A stretch of 64,000 bases of DNA from JAWLHK01 sp041690355 [NCBI: bacterium] (GCA_041690355.1 JAWLHK010000001.1:310001-374000); one strand, 5' to 3'; counted from the first letter of the stretch, positions 34,062 to 43,605 are shown. Numbers and translations: made by a program. The notes: a model not told the origin generated them from the sequence alone.

Positions 34062-35680
34062 GGTATCCCCTCCTGACGGCCCTCTGCATCGCCCTGGCTG
34101 CGGGCGCGTGCACGACGCCGGAACCCGAGCCGCGCATCGATCTCGAGGCCGTGCCCCTCGATCCGGCCCCGGCCACCCTGCACCGGCTGTCACAGCAGCA
34201 GTACCGCAACAGCATCCGCGACCTGTTCGGGGCCGACATCGTGATTCCGTCGGCGCTCGAACCCGACGTCTCGGTCGACGGGCTCATCGCGCTCGGCGGG
34301 GCCAACGCGACGATCTCGCCGCTCGGCGTCGAGCGTTACGAATCGGCTGCCCTGAAGGTCGCCTCGCAGGCCGTTGCGACGCCCGCGCGCCGGGCGGCGC
34401 TCATTCCGTGCAAGCCGAAGGAGACCGCCGACGCCGCCTGCTTCGAACAGGTGATCACGACCCTGGGCCGGCGTGTCTGGCGGCGGCCGCTCGCCACCGA
34501 AGAAATCGATTCCCTCGTCGGGGTCGCCACGGCGGCGGCGCAACAGTTCAGTTCCTTCATGCGCGGCGTCGAGTTCGCGGTGGCCGCGCTGCTGCAATCG
34601 CCCAACTTCCTCTTCCGCGTCGAGCTGGGCGAGCCGGATCCCGAACATCCGGGCGCGCTGCGCTACACCGGGTACGAGATGGCCTCACGCCTCGCCTTCT
34701 TTCTCACGAACACGACTCCTGACGACGAGCTGCTCGCCGCGGCCGAGTCGGGTGCGCTCGGAGGTGATGCCGGCGTCCGCGAACAGGCCCGGCGCCTGCT
34801 CGAGACACCCGGGGCGCGTGAAGCGGTGCGGAATTTCTTTACGGAACTCTACGAGCTCTACGAGCTCGATCACCTCATGAAGGACACGATGGTGCACACC
34901 TTCATGGACAAGGAGCTCGGGCCCGCCGCGCGCGAAGAGACGCTGCGGCTCATCGAGGATATCGTCTTCGAGCAGGACGCCGATTTCCGCACCTTCTTCA
35001 CTTCGCAGCGTACGTTCGTGGACCGCCGACTGGCGGCGCTCTACGGCATTCCGGCCCCGGTCACCGACGGTTTCGGCGCCGTGACCCTGCCGCGCACTCT
35101 CGGGCGGCGCGGATTTCTGGGGCACGCGAGCTTTCTTGCCAACCAGTCGCATCCGGTCGACAGCTCGGCTGTCCTCCGCGGTAAATTCGTGCGTGTGGTC
35201 CTGCTCTGCGGCGAAATCCCCCCGCCCCCTTCGGAGCTGAATACGGGAATTCCCGAGCCGAGTGACGACGCGCCCACATTGCGCGAGCGCTCGACGATTC
35301 ACCAGCAGGACCCGAACTGCGCGGCCTGCCATCGCAACATGGACCCCATCGGCCTGGGGCTCGAAAACTTCGACGCCCTGGGCAAGTGGCGCACGCACGA
35401 CAACGGCGCGCTCATCGACGCGAGCGGCGACCTTGACGGCGCGCGCTTCGGCAGCGCCTGGGATCTGGGCGGGGCCATCGCGAGTCATCCCCAGGTCGGC
35501 TACTGCCTCGCGCGCAATCTGCTCCGCTACGCGACGGGGCACGTAGAAGAGTACGGCCAGTTCGAGTTCCTCATCGCCCTCGGCAAGGCATTCGAGCAAT
35601 CCGGTTTCCGGATAAGAAACCTTCTGGTGGACGTGGCTGCGAGCCGCGCTTTTCGCCATGCGGGAATGGTGAGCGAATGA
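34058..35680 (+). CDS. DUF1592-family lipoprotein with haem-type motif
   Basis: 540 residues. Lipoprotein signal ends AAGAC (Cys19). Domain order matches the planctomycete/myxobacterial DUF1587-1595-1592-1588-1585 set: LSQQQYRNSIRDLFG, YRxxLATEEIDSL, YTGYEMASRLAFFLTNTTPDDEL, RRGFLGHASFLANQSHP, then CAACHRNMDPIGLGLENFD. The CxxCH could bind haem c. The biochemical function of the family is unknown. Overlaps both neighbours by 4 nt (ATGA), so tight coupling with the DUF1552 gene is clear. Confidence 0.9.
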   Translation: MRYPLLTALCIALAAGACTTPEPEPRIDLEAVPLDPAPATLHRLSQQQYRNSIRDLFGADIVIPSALEPDVSVDGLIALGGANATISPLGVERYESAALKVASQAVATPARRAALIPCKPKETADAACFEQVITTLGRRVWRRPLATEEIDSLVGVATAAAQQFSSFMRGVEFAVAALLQSPNFLFRVELGEPDPEHPGALRYTGYEMASRLAFFLTNTTPDDELLAAAESGALGGDAGVREQARRLLETPGAREAVRNFFTELYELYELDHLMKDTMVHTFMDKELGPAAREETLRLIEDIVFEQDADFRTFFTSQRTFVDRRLAALYGIPAPVTDGFGAVTLPRTLGRRGFLGHASFLANQSHPVDSSAVLRGKFVRVVLLCGEIPPPPSELNTGIPEPSDDAPTLRERSTIHQQDPNCAACHRNMDPIGLGLENFDALGKWRTHDNGALIDASGDLDGARFGSAWDLGGAIASHPQVGYCLARNLLRYATGHVEEYGQFEFLIALGKAFEQSGFRIRNLLVDVAASRAFRHAGMVSE

Positions 35681-36999
35681 AAAAGTTCAAGATCAGCCGG
35701 CGCATGCTCCTGCGCGGCGCACTCGGCGGCGCCGCCGTCACCATCGGCCTACCCTGGCTCGAGATCTTCTCTGACCGCCACTACGCCTCGGCCCTGGGCA
35801 CCGGAATGCCCAAGCGGTTCGGCCTGTTCTTCTGGGGTAACGGCGTGCTTCCGCTCAAGTGGAACCCGACCGGCACGGGAACGGATTGGACGCTGTCAGA
35901 GCAGCTGGCCGCGCTGGCGCCGGTCAAGGACCTCGTCACGGTCGTCAGCGGCATGGCCCTCAAGATCCAGAATCTCGAGCCGCACACGGCCGGCGCCGCG
36001 GGAATTCTCTCCGGAGCGCCGCTTTATCTGCAAGGCGAGCACCGCACGTTCACGTCGCCGAGCATCGACCAGGTCATCGCGGCCGAAGTGGGCGGCTACT
36101 CCCGATTCCGCTCGCTGGAATTCGGCGCGGCCCCCGGCGACGGCCAATCGTACAACGGACCCGATAACCGGAACCCGCCGGAGAGCTCTCCGCGCGCGCT
36201 CTTCGATCGCATCTTCGGCGGCGGCTTCAGCCTGCCGGGCGAGGGGGGCGGCCCCGATCCGGTGCTCGGCGTGCGTCGCAGCGTGCTGGACGCCGTCGCG
36301 GCCGACGCCGCGCGGCTCAACAAGCGGCTCGGGCAGACGGATAAGGAGCGTCTCGACCAGCACCTGACGGGCATCCGCGAACTTGAACGGCGCATCGCCT
36401 ACATCGAGGCCAACCCCCCCGATCTCGAAGCGTGCGCCATCCCCACGGCCCCGCAGGAGGATTATCCCGAGATCAACGGGCGGCCGCAGCTCGCGGCGAA
36501 GAACCGGGCCATGGTCGACGTCATGGCCATGGCGCTCGCCTGCGACCAGACGCGGGTCTTCAGCAATTTCTTCACGTACTCGGTGAACAACCTGCTGTTT
36601 CCCGACGCGCCGTCGGGGCATCACCAGCTCACCCACGACGAACCGGGGGCGCAGCCCGAGGTGAACAAGATCGTCAAGCAGATCGTCGCCGAGTTCGGCT
36701 ACATGGTCGAGAAGTTCGCATCGATTCCCGAAGGGGATGGGACGCTGCTCGACAACTGCATCATTCTCGGAACGACCGATTGTTCCTTCGGGCGCACGCA
36801 CTCCTTCGACGACTATCCGATCCTGCTCGCCGGTTCGGCGGGGGGCGTCCTCAAGCAGGGAATTCACTATCGTTCGCCGTCGGGTGAAAACGCGAGCAAG
36901 GTGCTGCTCAGCATCGTGCGCGCCATGGACGTGCTGGCCGCCGACTTCGGCAAGGAAGAGGGGCTGGTCACCGACGGGCTCTCGGACATCGAGGTGTAA
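35677..36999 (+). CDS. DUF1552 protein with Tat signal
   Basis: 440 residues. N-terminus MKKFKISRRMLLRGALGG is a twin-arginine signal. The body matches DUF1552: RFGLFFWGNGVLPLKWNP, HTAGAAGILSGAPL, TSPSIDQVIAAEVG and ILGTTDCSFGRTHSFDDYPILLAGSAGG. The fold resembles the alkaline-phosphatase/sulfatase-type DUF1501 group; activity unknown. DUF1592 and DUF1552 genes usually travel together, as here. Export through TatBC (tatBC at 7.5-8.9 kb) is likely. Confidence 0.9.
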   Translation: MKKFKISRRMLLRGALGGAAVTIGLPWLEIFSDRHYASALGTGMPKRFGLFFWGNGVLPLKWNPTGTGTDWTLSEQLAALAPVKDLVTVVSGMALKIQNLEPHTAGAAGILSGAPLYLQGEHRTFTSPSIDQVIAAEVGGYSRFRSLEFGAAPGDGQSYNGPDNRNPPESSPRALFDRIFGGGFSLPGEGGGPDPVLGVRRSVLDAVAADAARLNKRLGQTDKERLDQHLTGIRELERRIAYIEANPPDLEACAIPTAPQEDYPEINGRPQLAAKNRAMVDVMAMALACDQTRVFSNFFTYSVNNLLFPDAPSGHHQLTHDEPGAQPEVNKIVKQIVAEFGYMVEKFASIPEGDGTLLDNCIILGTTDCSFGRTHSFDDYPILLAGSAGGVLKQGIHYRSPSGENASKVLLSIVRAMDVLAADFGKEEGLVTDGLSDIEV

Positions 37000-37001
37000 C
37001 G

Positions 37002-37871
37002 ATGCGCCCGCTGCACACTGCGCTGTTCGGACTGGTCCTCATGGCCGCGGCCTGCGCCGGAGATGAGGATGCCGAGCAGCCGATCGATCTGGAAGCGTGC
37101 GGCGCAAGCTGCGGCGGTCAGACGTTCGTCATCGACGAGTTCTCGTTTGCCGGGCCCGATGCGGACGGCCATGTTCCCGGCTGGGACCTCGACGGCATGA
37201 ACAGCGCGAAGGACGATGCGGATGGATGCCGCACGGGCGATTTCACGGGCCCCGACGGGCAGACGGGCGTCGACAATCAGATCGCCAACCTGATCCCCGC
37301 GCTCACCGACGAGATTCGCGAAGCCCTCCCCCTGCTCATCCGCAACGCCATCAACGAGGGCGGCCTGCTGATTCTGCCCGAACTCGTCGGTCTGGACGAT
37401 TGGAAGAACGATTCGCTGGTCGGGGTGGCCATGCGCCGCGGCGCCGGAACGCCGATGCTCGGTACCGACGACCGCATGCTCCCGTCGCAGACCTTCGAGC
37501 TCGACCGGCCCTACTGGATCGGCGGCGAGCCAGAGGCTGAGATCGTGAATCGCCGGCTCGTCGGCGGACCCTTCGACATGGACCTGAAGATCGTCGTCTT
37601 CGGCATCACCTACTACCTGACGCTCGTCGAGGCGCGCATGGATCTGACCCTGGCGCCGGACGGCGCGAGTTTCGAGGGGTACATCGGCGGCTCGGTGCAT
37701 GTGAACGACATTCACGGCATCGCCGACACGATTGTCGTTCCCGAGCTCGGCCAGCTCGTGAAGGTTCTCGTGCCCCCCATGGCCGACATCCGTTCAGCCG
37801 ACTCGGGCGAATGCGATCGCATTTCGGCGGCCGCCAAAGTACACGGAATCCGGGCCTACGTGTTTCCATGA
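37002..37871 (+). CDS. Secreted lipoprotein associated with DUF1592/DUF1552
   Basis: 289 residues. Lipobox MAAAC gives Cys18. The first part has DADGHVPGWDLDGMNS and DDADGCRTGDFTGPDGQTGVDNQ, Asp/Gly-rich loops that may bind calcium; the rest is probably beta-rich. I know no named family, but similar lipoproteins occur in myxobacterial genomes. 2-nt gap after the DUF1552 gene makes it the last gene of the operon. Confidence 0.75.
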   Translation: MRPLHTALFGLVLMAAACAGDEDAEQPIDLEACGASCGGQTFVIDEFSFAGPDADGHVPGWDLDGMNSAKDDADGCRTGDFTGPDGQTGVDNQIANLIPALTDEIREALPLLIRNAINEGGLLILPELVGLDDWKNDSLVGVAMRRGAGTPMLGTDDRMLPSQTFELDRPYWIGGEPEAEIVNRRLVGGPFDMDLKIVVFGITYYLTLVEARMDLTLAPDGASFEGYIGGSVHVNDIHGIADTIVVPELGQLVKVLVPPMADIRSADSGECDRISAAAKVHGIRAYVFP

Positions 37872-37917
37872 GGAATCAGTGACCGGTCTTCCGTTTCCAG
37901 CGTTGTCCCCGGATGAA

Positions 37918-37942
37918 AGCTGAGCATGACTCAGGCTGTTTC
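37918..37942. terminator. Putative terminator after the DUF1592 operon
   Basis: CTGAG (37920-37924), loop CATGA, CTCAG (37930-37934), extended by AG/GCT with one bulge, followed by T-rich TGTTTCTTATC. It lies between convergent genes. Confidence 0.4.
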
Positions 37943-38329
37943 TTATCTCTCCGGCGGCAACTGATCCGTCTGGCGGGCATCGGGGGGGAGCCAGGAGTCA
38001 CGGCCTGAAGTCGAGCGGCCGGTCGTGGGGGGCGCCGACGTCTCCTCGCTCGGCAAAGCCTCGCGCCCGCGCGCATCCCTGCGTTCCTGGGCCGTGTCTT
38101 CACTGGCGCGGTACGCACGCGCACGGGGAAACCGCTCGCTGCGCAGGAGCAGGCCGATGCCGGCCGCGATGATCGGGGCGGCCAGCATGAAGGCGAAAAT
38201 GACGACGGCGAAATTTTCCCAGAGGCTGTCCCACGGACTCGGGATCATCATGACGGCGATCATGGCCGCGGCCACGCCCACGGCGGCGCCGACGACGATT
38301 CCCCCCCAGAATTTGCTTGCGTTCTTCAC
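37943..38329 (-). CDS. Small two-helix membrane protein
   Basis: 128 residues. Two hydrophobic helices (8-28 and 38-62) and a polar, Arg/Ser-rich cytosolic-looking tail. GTG start at 38329 with GGGAGG 5 nt before it and a TATGAT box about 21 nt further up. No family recognised. Confidence 0.65.
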   Translation of the reverse strand: MKNASKFWGGIVVGAAVGVAAAMIAVMMIPSPWDSLWENFAVVIFAFMLAAPIIAAGIGLLLRSERFPRARAYRASEDTAQERRDARGREALPSEETSAPPTTGRSTSGRDSWLPPDARQTDQLPPER

Positions 38330-38461
38330 CTCGGCCTCCCTGTGAGACCGATCATACTCGCGCCCGGGGCCGCGTTCGACAGTGAGGGGGAACGCAGCCG
38401 CAATTCCTCGTGGACGGCGGAAATCCCGCAGAAGCGGATGCGCCCCTGTGCACCCGCGGGG

Positions 38462-39076
38462 TCAGCGCTGCGGCACGCCGCGGGGTACGGCCGAGCGGCG
38501 CAAGAGCGTTTCCAGATTCTGCCAGACGCTCTCGCCCGAAATGAGCTCAGGGCCGATGACCCCCTGCTGGAGCACCATCGAGACGCCGCGCAGCATGCCG
38601 ATCACCGTCCACACAAGCGTTTCGGGGGCGAGGTCGGCGCCGACGTCGCCCCGCTCCTGTGCCTCGACCAGGCAGTGGCGAACGAAGGCGAACTGCCGCA
38701 GGACGATGGCGCGCATGCGGTCGGCCCCTTCCTGTCCCGCCGCCTCGGCGAGCCGGTCGGTGAACGCGAGCTGAAAGATGGCGGGATGCTCGCGCAGCAG
38801 GGCAAGGCGGCCGATGAAGAAGGTGCGCAGCCGCGCCAGCGGATCTGGATCAGCCGGGGGGAAGCCCGCGAACAGCAGGGCCTCGAAGGAGTCGATGGCC
38901 GCCTGGACGATGGCTTCCTTGTTGGGGAAGTGGCGGAAGATCGTACCGTCGGAGATCCCGACCCGCGCGGCGATTTCGGCCGCCGTGAGGCGGTGAACCC
39001 CCTGCTCGTTCAGAATGGCGAGGGCCGCGTCGACGATCTGCTGCCGGCGCGCCGATCCGGACTGGCGTTTCTCCAT
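38462..39076 (-). CDS. TetR-family repressor of the RND operon
   Basis: 204 residues. HTH domain: IVDAALAILNEQGVHRLTAAEIAARVGISDGTIFRHFPNKEAIVQAAID. The C-terminal half is the ligand pocket, unassigned. It is divergent from the efflux operon with two copies of an 18-bp near-palindrome in the shared 166-nt gap, which makes it the likely local repressor of both directions. Confidence 0.92.
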   Translation of the reverse strand: MEKRQSGSARRQQIVDAALAILNEQGVHRLTAAEIAARVGISDGTIFRHFPNKEAIVQAAIDSFEALLFAGFPPADPDPLARLRTFFIGRLALLREHPAIFQLAFTDRLAEAAGQEGADRMRAIVLRQFAFVRHCLVEAQERGDVGADLAPETLVWTVIGMLRGVSMVLQQGVIGPELISGESVWQNLETLLRRSAVPRGVPQR

Positions 39077-39087
39077 GCCTCACCGTA

Positions 39088-39105
39088 GCAAGTATGTACT
39101 CGCTT
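39088..39105 (-). promoter_or_regulatory. TetR-type operator, copy 1
   Basis: Minus strand AAGCGAGTACATACTTGC, 12 nt upstream of the tetR ATG. It matches copy 2 at 16 of 18 positions, in inverted orientation. Confidence 0.6.
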
Positions 39106-39160
39106 GTCAATGCACCAGAGCCGGGAGGGCAGGCCCGAGACGTATACCTTGTAAAAACGG

Positions 39161-39189
39161 TTGACGGGCATGTTTCCCCCTGCTACTTT
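39161..39189 (+). promoter_or_regulatory. Putative promoter of the RND operon
   Basis: TTGACG (39161-39166), N17, TACTTT (39184-39189). Operator copy 2 covers the predicted transcription start. Confidence 0.45.
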
Positions 39190-39191
39190 GT

Positions 39192-39209
39192 AAGCAAGTA
39201 CTTACTTGC
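39192..39209 (+). promoter_or_regulatory. TetR-type operator, copy 2
   Basis: AAGCAAGTACTTACTTGC with inverted arms GCAAGT (39194-39199) and ACTTGC (39204-39209). It lies just downstream of the -10, where binding would block initiation. Confidence 0.65.
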
Positions 39210-39242
39210 GATAGTCTTTCTTTTTCACCGAGGGTGCTCCCC

Positions 39243-40352
39243 ATGCCCGCCCGTCCAACCGTGCTCCTGTTTGCAGGCCTGCTGACCGCGACGGCCATTT
39301 CAGGCTGCCGCACCGAGGCTGGGCCCGCGCCCGCCCCGGCGCCGCTGGCCGTGCGGGTTGCGCATCCCGTGCGCGGTCTGATCGAAAAGAGCCTGCGCTA
39401 CGTCGGCACCGTGGCCGGGCGGCGCGAAGTGCAGCTGCTTGCGCGCACCACGGGCTCTGTCGCGGCGCTCCCCGCGCCGGAAGGGACTTCGATTGCACGG
39501 GGAGATCTCGTCGTCGCCATCGCATCCGCAGAAATGGACGCCAGGCTGGCCCGCGCCGAAGCCGAGTGGATGCGGAGCCGGGTCGAACGCGACTTTGCCT
39601 GCGACCAGGCCGACCGGGACGCCGAACTCGCCGCGGCGGGGGCCCTGGCACCGCGCCAGCGCGACAACAGCCGGCGTGCCTGCGACGCCGCGCGCGCCGC
39701 CTCGAGCGCGGCGGGCGCCGCCGTCGAAGAAGCCCGGGCCCTGCACGCCTATGTCGGCGAGCGCGCCCCTTTCGACGGTATCGTGCTGCGCCACCTGGTG
39801 CGCGAAGGCGAGCCGGTGCTGCCGGGCCGGCCTCTCGTCCTCATCGCCGACGCCGAAAAGGACGTCGTGGTGGCCGTTTCTGAAGACGACGTACCACTCG
39901 GGATCCGGCCGGGAACCCCCGTGCGCCTGGGCCGGGCCGCACCCCCGGGATCCGCCGCGGAAACCGCCGAATTCCACGCGCGCGTACGGTCCGTCGCGCC
40001 GCTGGCCGCAGGCCCGGGGCGCACCGTCGAAGTGCGCATCCCCCTCCCCGAGAAGGCCGCGGCCCTGCGCCACGGCACCTCGGTCGACGTCCGCTTCGTC
40101 ATGGCGCAGATGCCCGACGCAGTCTCGGTTCCGCAGCGTGCCCTCGTCGAGACGGCCGACGGCCCGGGGCTTTTCGTGGTGCAGGGCGATCGGGCCGCCC
40201 TGCGTCCCGTGACCGCCGGCCTCGAGGCCGACGGCCGAGTCGCCGTCGAACCGCCGCTCGACCCGGGCACCCTGGTCGTCGTCAGCCATGACCCCCGGCT
40301 GGCCGACGGCGTTCCGATCTACGCGGTCGGCGCGGGAGCAGAGGCGCCATGA
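39243..40352 (+). CDS. RND efflux periplasmic adaptor (MFP) lipoprotein
   Basis: 369 residues. Lipobox ATAISGC (Cys22) anchors it in the membrane. The adaptor core is visible: a first lipoyl/barrel half (RYVGTVAGRREVQLLARTTGSV), a short helical hairpin (about 100-165), and the second lipoyl half ERAPFDGIVLRHLVREGEPV. It links the RND pump to an outer-membrane channel. No TolC-like gene is in this cluster. The stop overlaps the pump start by 4 nt. ATG at 39243 is chosen over a GTG three codons upstream. Confidence 0.9.
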   Translation: MPARPTVLLFAGLLTATAISGCRTEAGPAPAPAPLAVRVAHPVRGLIEKSLRYVGTVAGRREVQLLARTTGSVAALPAPEGTSIARGDLVVAIASAEMDARLARAEAEWMRSRVERDFACDQADRDAELAAAGALAPRQRDNSRRACDAARAASSAAGAAVEEARALHAYVGERAPFDGIVLRHLVREGEPVLPGRPLVLIADAEKDVVVAVSEDDVPLGIRPGTPVRLGRAAPPGSAAETAEFHARVRSVAPLAAGPGRTVEVRIPLPEKAAALRHGTSVDVRFVMAQMPDAVSVPQRALVETADGPGLFVVQGDRAALRPVTAGLEADGRVAVEPPLDPGTLVVVSHDPRLADGVPIYAVGAGAEAP

Positions 40353-43300
40353 GCATCACGCGGGCCGTCCTTCGCAACCGGCACGCCGTCTGGGCGCTCG
40401 TGCTCGGTATCGCGGCCTTCGGCGCCATGGCCTACGCGCGCCTGCCGATGCAGCTTTTTCCCGATACGGCCCCGCCGCTCGTCAACGTCGTCACGGCCTG
40501 GCCCGGCGCCGCCGCCGAGGACGTGGCCGAATCGGTAAGCCGGGTGCTCGAAGACGAATTCACCGCACTCGAAGGGGTCGTGCGCGTGAAGTCGACTTCG
40601 CAGGACAACCTCTCGCTGGTGAGCGTCGAGTTCCGCTACGATCGCCCCGTCGAACTCGCCGCCGTCGATGTGCAGAACGCCATCTCGGCCGTGCGCGGCG
40701 CGCTCCCCGCCGGCATCCGCGAGCCGCAGGTGCTCAAGTTCTCGACCAGCGATCGTCCGGTCATCACCTTCGGCGTGGCCGGAACCGACCTGGCGGCCGC
40801 GCGGGCATTCGCCGAAGACGTGCTGGCCCCCGAGCTGCAGCGGGTTCCCGGCGTGGCGGCCGTCGACGTCTTCGGCGGCCACGCACGCGCCGTGCTGATC
40901 GACGTTCACCCGCAGCGGTTGGAAGCCCACCGCATTCCCCTCGCCCGCGTATCCGATGCGTTGAAACGCCATAACGCCGCGCTTCCGGCCGGGAGCGTGC
41001 GCAACGAGCGCAGCCAGTCGATGCTGCGCGTCGAGAGCCGAGCCGACGATCTGGAGGCGCTGCGCACGATTCCGCTTACGGCATCCGACGGCTCGCGCAT
41101 CCTGCTCGGCGATCTCGCCGACATCCGGCGCGGGAGCCTGGACCCTGATGCGGCCTTCGCCATCGACGGCCGCGAAGCCATCGCCGTCCAGGTCTTCAAG
41201 ACGACCGAGGGAAACACGGTCGAAGTCGTCGGACAGGCCACAGCCGCCGCGCGCCGCAGCGTGGCGGGACGCCCCGGACTCGAGCTGCTCATCGGCGAAG
41301 AATCGGCCTCATTCACGCGCATCTCCATCGGCGGCCTGCTCGAAAACATCTGGCAGGCCCTGGCCCTGGCCGCCGTGCTCATCTTTCTCTTTCTCGCCCG
41401 CTGGGGGAGCGCGCTCGTGGCCACGCTGTCGATGGTGCTGAGCTACGGCGCCACGTTCGCGCTCATGTACGCGACCGGTACCGAGCTCAACATGGTCACG
41501 TTGACGGCCATCATTCTCGCGATCGGCATGGTGGTCGACGCCTCAGTGGTCGTCATCGAGAACGCCGATACGTGGCGCCGCGAACATGGCCTCGCGCCGC
41601 TCGAAGCGGTCGTGCGCGGAACCGACGAGATCATGCTGCCCGTCGTCGCCGGCGCGGCCACGACGCTGGCGGTCCTGATCCCGCTGCAGTTTCTGCCGGG
41701 GTTCGTCGGCCGCACCTTCGGCCCGCTGGCGCGCACCCTCATGTTCGCGTTCTCGAGTTCACTGCTCATCGCCCTCTTCGTCGTGCCGGTCTTCACCACC
41801 CTGACCGTCGACGGCGGGCGCGGCGACCGCTGGGCCGAGCGCATCGCGCGGCCCTGGAACCGGCTCATGGACGCGGTTCTCGATGGTTACGATCGCGCTC
41901 TGGGGTGGGGGCTGCGGCACAGGTCTGTCATCCTCGCCGGCGCCCTCGTCTTCTTCATCGCCGGGGTCGCCGGCCTGCGCCTGCGGGGTGCCGAGGTGCT
42001 CCCGCGCATGGACGGGGGAACTTTTTCGGTCGCCGTCGAAGCCCACTCGGGCGCGTCGCTCGAAGAAACCGTGCGCGTGCTCGACGATATCGAGGCCCTG
42101 CTGCGCATAGAGCCGGCGGTCGTGAAGATTCAGACGCAGGCCGGCTTCGAGGCGGGCATGCGCTCCTTCGGTTCCACCGGTGTTCAGGGGCCGACCCAGG
42201 GGCTCATCACCGTGACTCTTTCGCCGCGCACCGAGCGCGACGAGAGTATCTGGGCGATCGAGCAGCGCATCCGCGACGCGGCGCAGCGGATACCGGGCAT
42301 CCGCTCGATCAGCGTGAAGGAGATCGGCAACACCGCCAAGGCAACGACTGCCGCCCCGATCGTCGTGCGCGTGTCGGGGCCCGACCCACTCGTGCTCGAT
42401 CGCCTGGGCGACGAAGTCGTCGACCGGCTCGCGCAGGTATCCTCGGTCGTCGAGCCCCGGCGCAACTGGCGCCTCGATCTGGAGCGCACCCGCGTCGACG
42501 TGGATGCGCTGCGGGCGGGCCGCCTCGGCCTCGATCCCACGGCGGTCGCAGGGCAGATGCTCGCGGGATCGAGCGGTTTCGCCGCCGGAGAATTCCATGG
42601 TGACGGCGGTACGCCCTATCCCGTCTGGGTTCGCTATGAATCGAGGGCACGCGCGCGGCCCGAGGATCTGCTCCGCTTCCCCCTCTTCATTCCCGGCTCC
42701 CCCGATCCGCTGCCGCTGGGAACCGTCGCGTCGACGTCCCGTACGGTCGGGCAGGGGCTGGTCACGCGCGAAGATGCCACGCCGAACCTCGAAGTGCTCG
42801 CGTCTCTCGGAGATCGTCCGCTCAATTTCACCGTCAACGACGCACGTGCCGCGCTCGCCGACTTCACCGTTCCGCAGGACTATGGCGTCGTGCTCGTGGG
42901 CGAAAACCAGGACATGGGCGAGGCGGCCGGCGCACTCGGCTCAGCGCTCGTGGTGGCCGTGCTGGCCGTCTATCTTCTGCTCGTCGCCCAGCTGCGTTCC
43001 TTTCTGCACCCGCTCACGATTCTCATGACCGTCCCGCTCAGCCTCGGCGGCGTCTCGGCCGCGCTCTGGATCGCCGGCAAGTTTCTCTCCATGCCCGTCA
43101 TGGTCGGTCTCATCCTGCTCGTCGGCACGGTCGTCAACAACGCCATCATCCTGCTTGACTTCATCGAGCAGCGGCGGCGCGAGGGGGCCGATCGCGACAC
43201 GGCGCTGCGTGAGTCGGTGCGCGCCCGCTTTCGCCCGATCATGATGACCTCGCTGTCGACGATCATCGGCATGATCCCGCTGGCCGGCGAGTGGGCCCTC

Positions 43301-43465
43301 GGTGCAGAGCGTTTCGCGCCCCTCGCGACGGCGGTCATCGGCGGCATGACGACGGCGACCGTGCTCACACTGATCGTCATTCCCGTGCTCTACGCCGGAT
43401 TCGATTCCCTGCGCGAACGCCTGACGCGGCCCACCCCGCAGGCTTCGCAGGAGGTACCCGTATGA
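40349..43465 (+). CDS. RND-superfamily inner-membrane efflux transporter
   Basis: 1038 residues with the full RND layout: TM1 (about 12-30), periplasmic porter domain, TM2-6, TM7, second porter domain, TM8-12. TM4 carries ILAIGMVVDASVVVIEN: one proton-relay Asp is present and the usual second Asp is Ala. The other half has LLVGTVVNNAIILLDFIE. It may export hydrophobic compounds or divalent ions; HAE1-like sequence makes drugs, bile-like acids or lipids more likely. Overlaps the adaptor and the tiny lipoprotein gene. Confidence 0.93.
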   Translation: MSITRAVLRNRHAVWALVLGIAAFGAMAYARLPMQLFPDTAPPLVNVVTAWPGAAAEDVAESVSRVLEDEFTALEGVVRVKSTSQDNLSLVSVEFRYDRPVELAAVDVQNAISAVRGALPAGIREPQVLKFSTSDRPVITFGVAGTDLAAARAFAEDVLAPELQRVPGVAAVDVFGGHARAVLIDVHPQRLEAHRIPLARVSDALKRHNAALPAGSVRNERSQSMLRVESRADDLEALRTIPLTASDGSRILLGDLADIRRGSLDPDAAFAIDGREAIAVQVFKTTEGNTVEVVGQATAAARRSVAGRPGLELLIGEESASFTRISIGGLLENIWQALALAAVLIFLFLARWGSALVATLSMVLSYGATFALMYATGTELNMVTLTAIILAIGMVVDASVVVIENADTWRREHGLAPLEAVVRGTDEIMLPVVAGAATTLAVLIPLQFLPGFVGRTFGPLARTLMFAFSSSLLIALFVVPVFTTLTVDGGRGDRWAERIARPWNRLMDAVLDGYDRALGWGLRHRSVILAGALVFFIAGVAGLRLRGAEVLPRMDGGTFSVAVEAHSGASLEETVRVLDDIEALLRIEPAVVKIQTQAGFEAGMRSFGSTGVQGPTQGLITVTLSPRTERDESIWAIEQRIRDAAQRIPGIRSISVKEIGNTAKATTAAPIVVRVSGPDPLVLDRLGDEVVDRLAQVSSVVEPRRNWRLDLERTRVDVDALRAGRLGLDPTAVAGQMLAGSSGFAAGEFHGDGGTPYPVWVRYESRARARPEDLLRFPLFIPGSPDPLPLGTVASTSRTVGQGLVTREDATPNLEVLASLGDRPLNFTVNDARAALADFTVPQDYGVVLVGENQDMGEAAGALGSALVVAVLAVYLLLVAQLRSFLHPLTILMTVPLSLGGVSAALWIAGKFLSMPVMVGLILLVGTVVNNAIILLDFIEQRRREGADRDTALRESVRARFRPIMMTSLSTIIGMIPLAGEWALGAERFAPLATAVIGGMTTATVLTLIVIPVLYAGFDSLRERLTRPTPQASQEVPV

Positions 43466-43605
43466 GAGGCCTCGGTCTCATCCCGCTCTTTTTTCTCGGC
43501 CCCGGCTGCGCGATCGCGCCGAATGCAGAGCAGCCGGGCCCCCCGGCCGAGCCGGAACGCCGGCCGGCAGAACCCTCGGACCCCGACACGGAGACTCACG
43601 AATGA
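43462..43605 (+). CDS. 47-residue lipoprotein in the RND operon
   Basis: Tiny lipoprotein: a short signal with lipobox FFLGPGC (Cys16), then a Pro/Glu-rich tail ending TETHE. ATG overlaps the pump stop (ATGA), GGAGG precedes it by 7 nt, and its own stop overlaps the next start (ATGA). These couplings are the main evidence that it is real. It may be a small pump accessory; function unknown. Confidence 0.75.
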   Translation: MRGLGLIPLFFLGPGCAIAPNAEQPGPPAEPERRPAEPSDPDTETHE

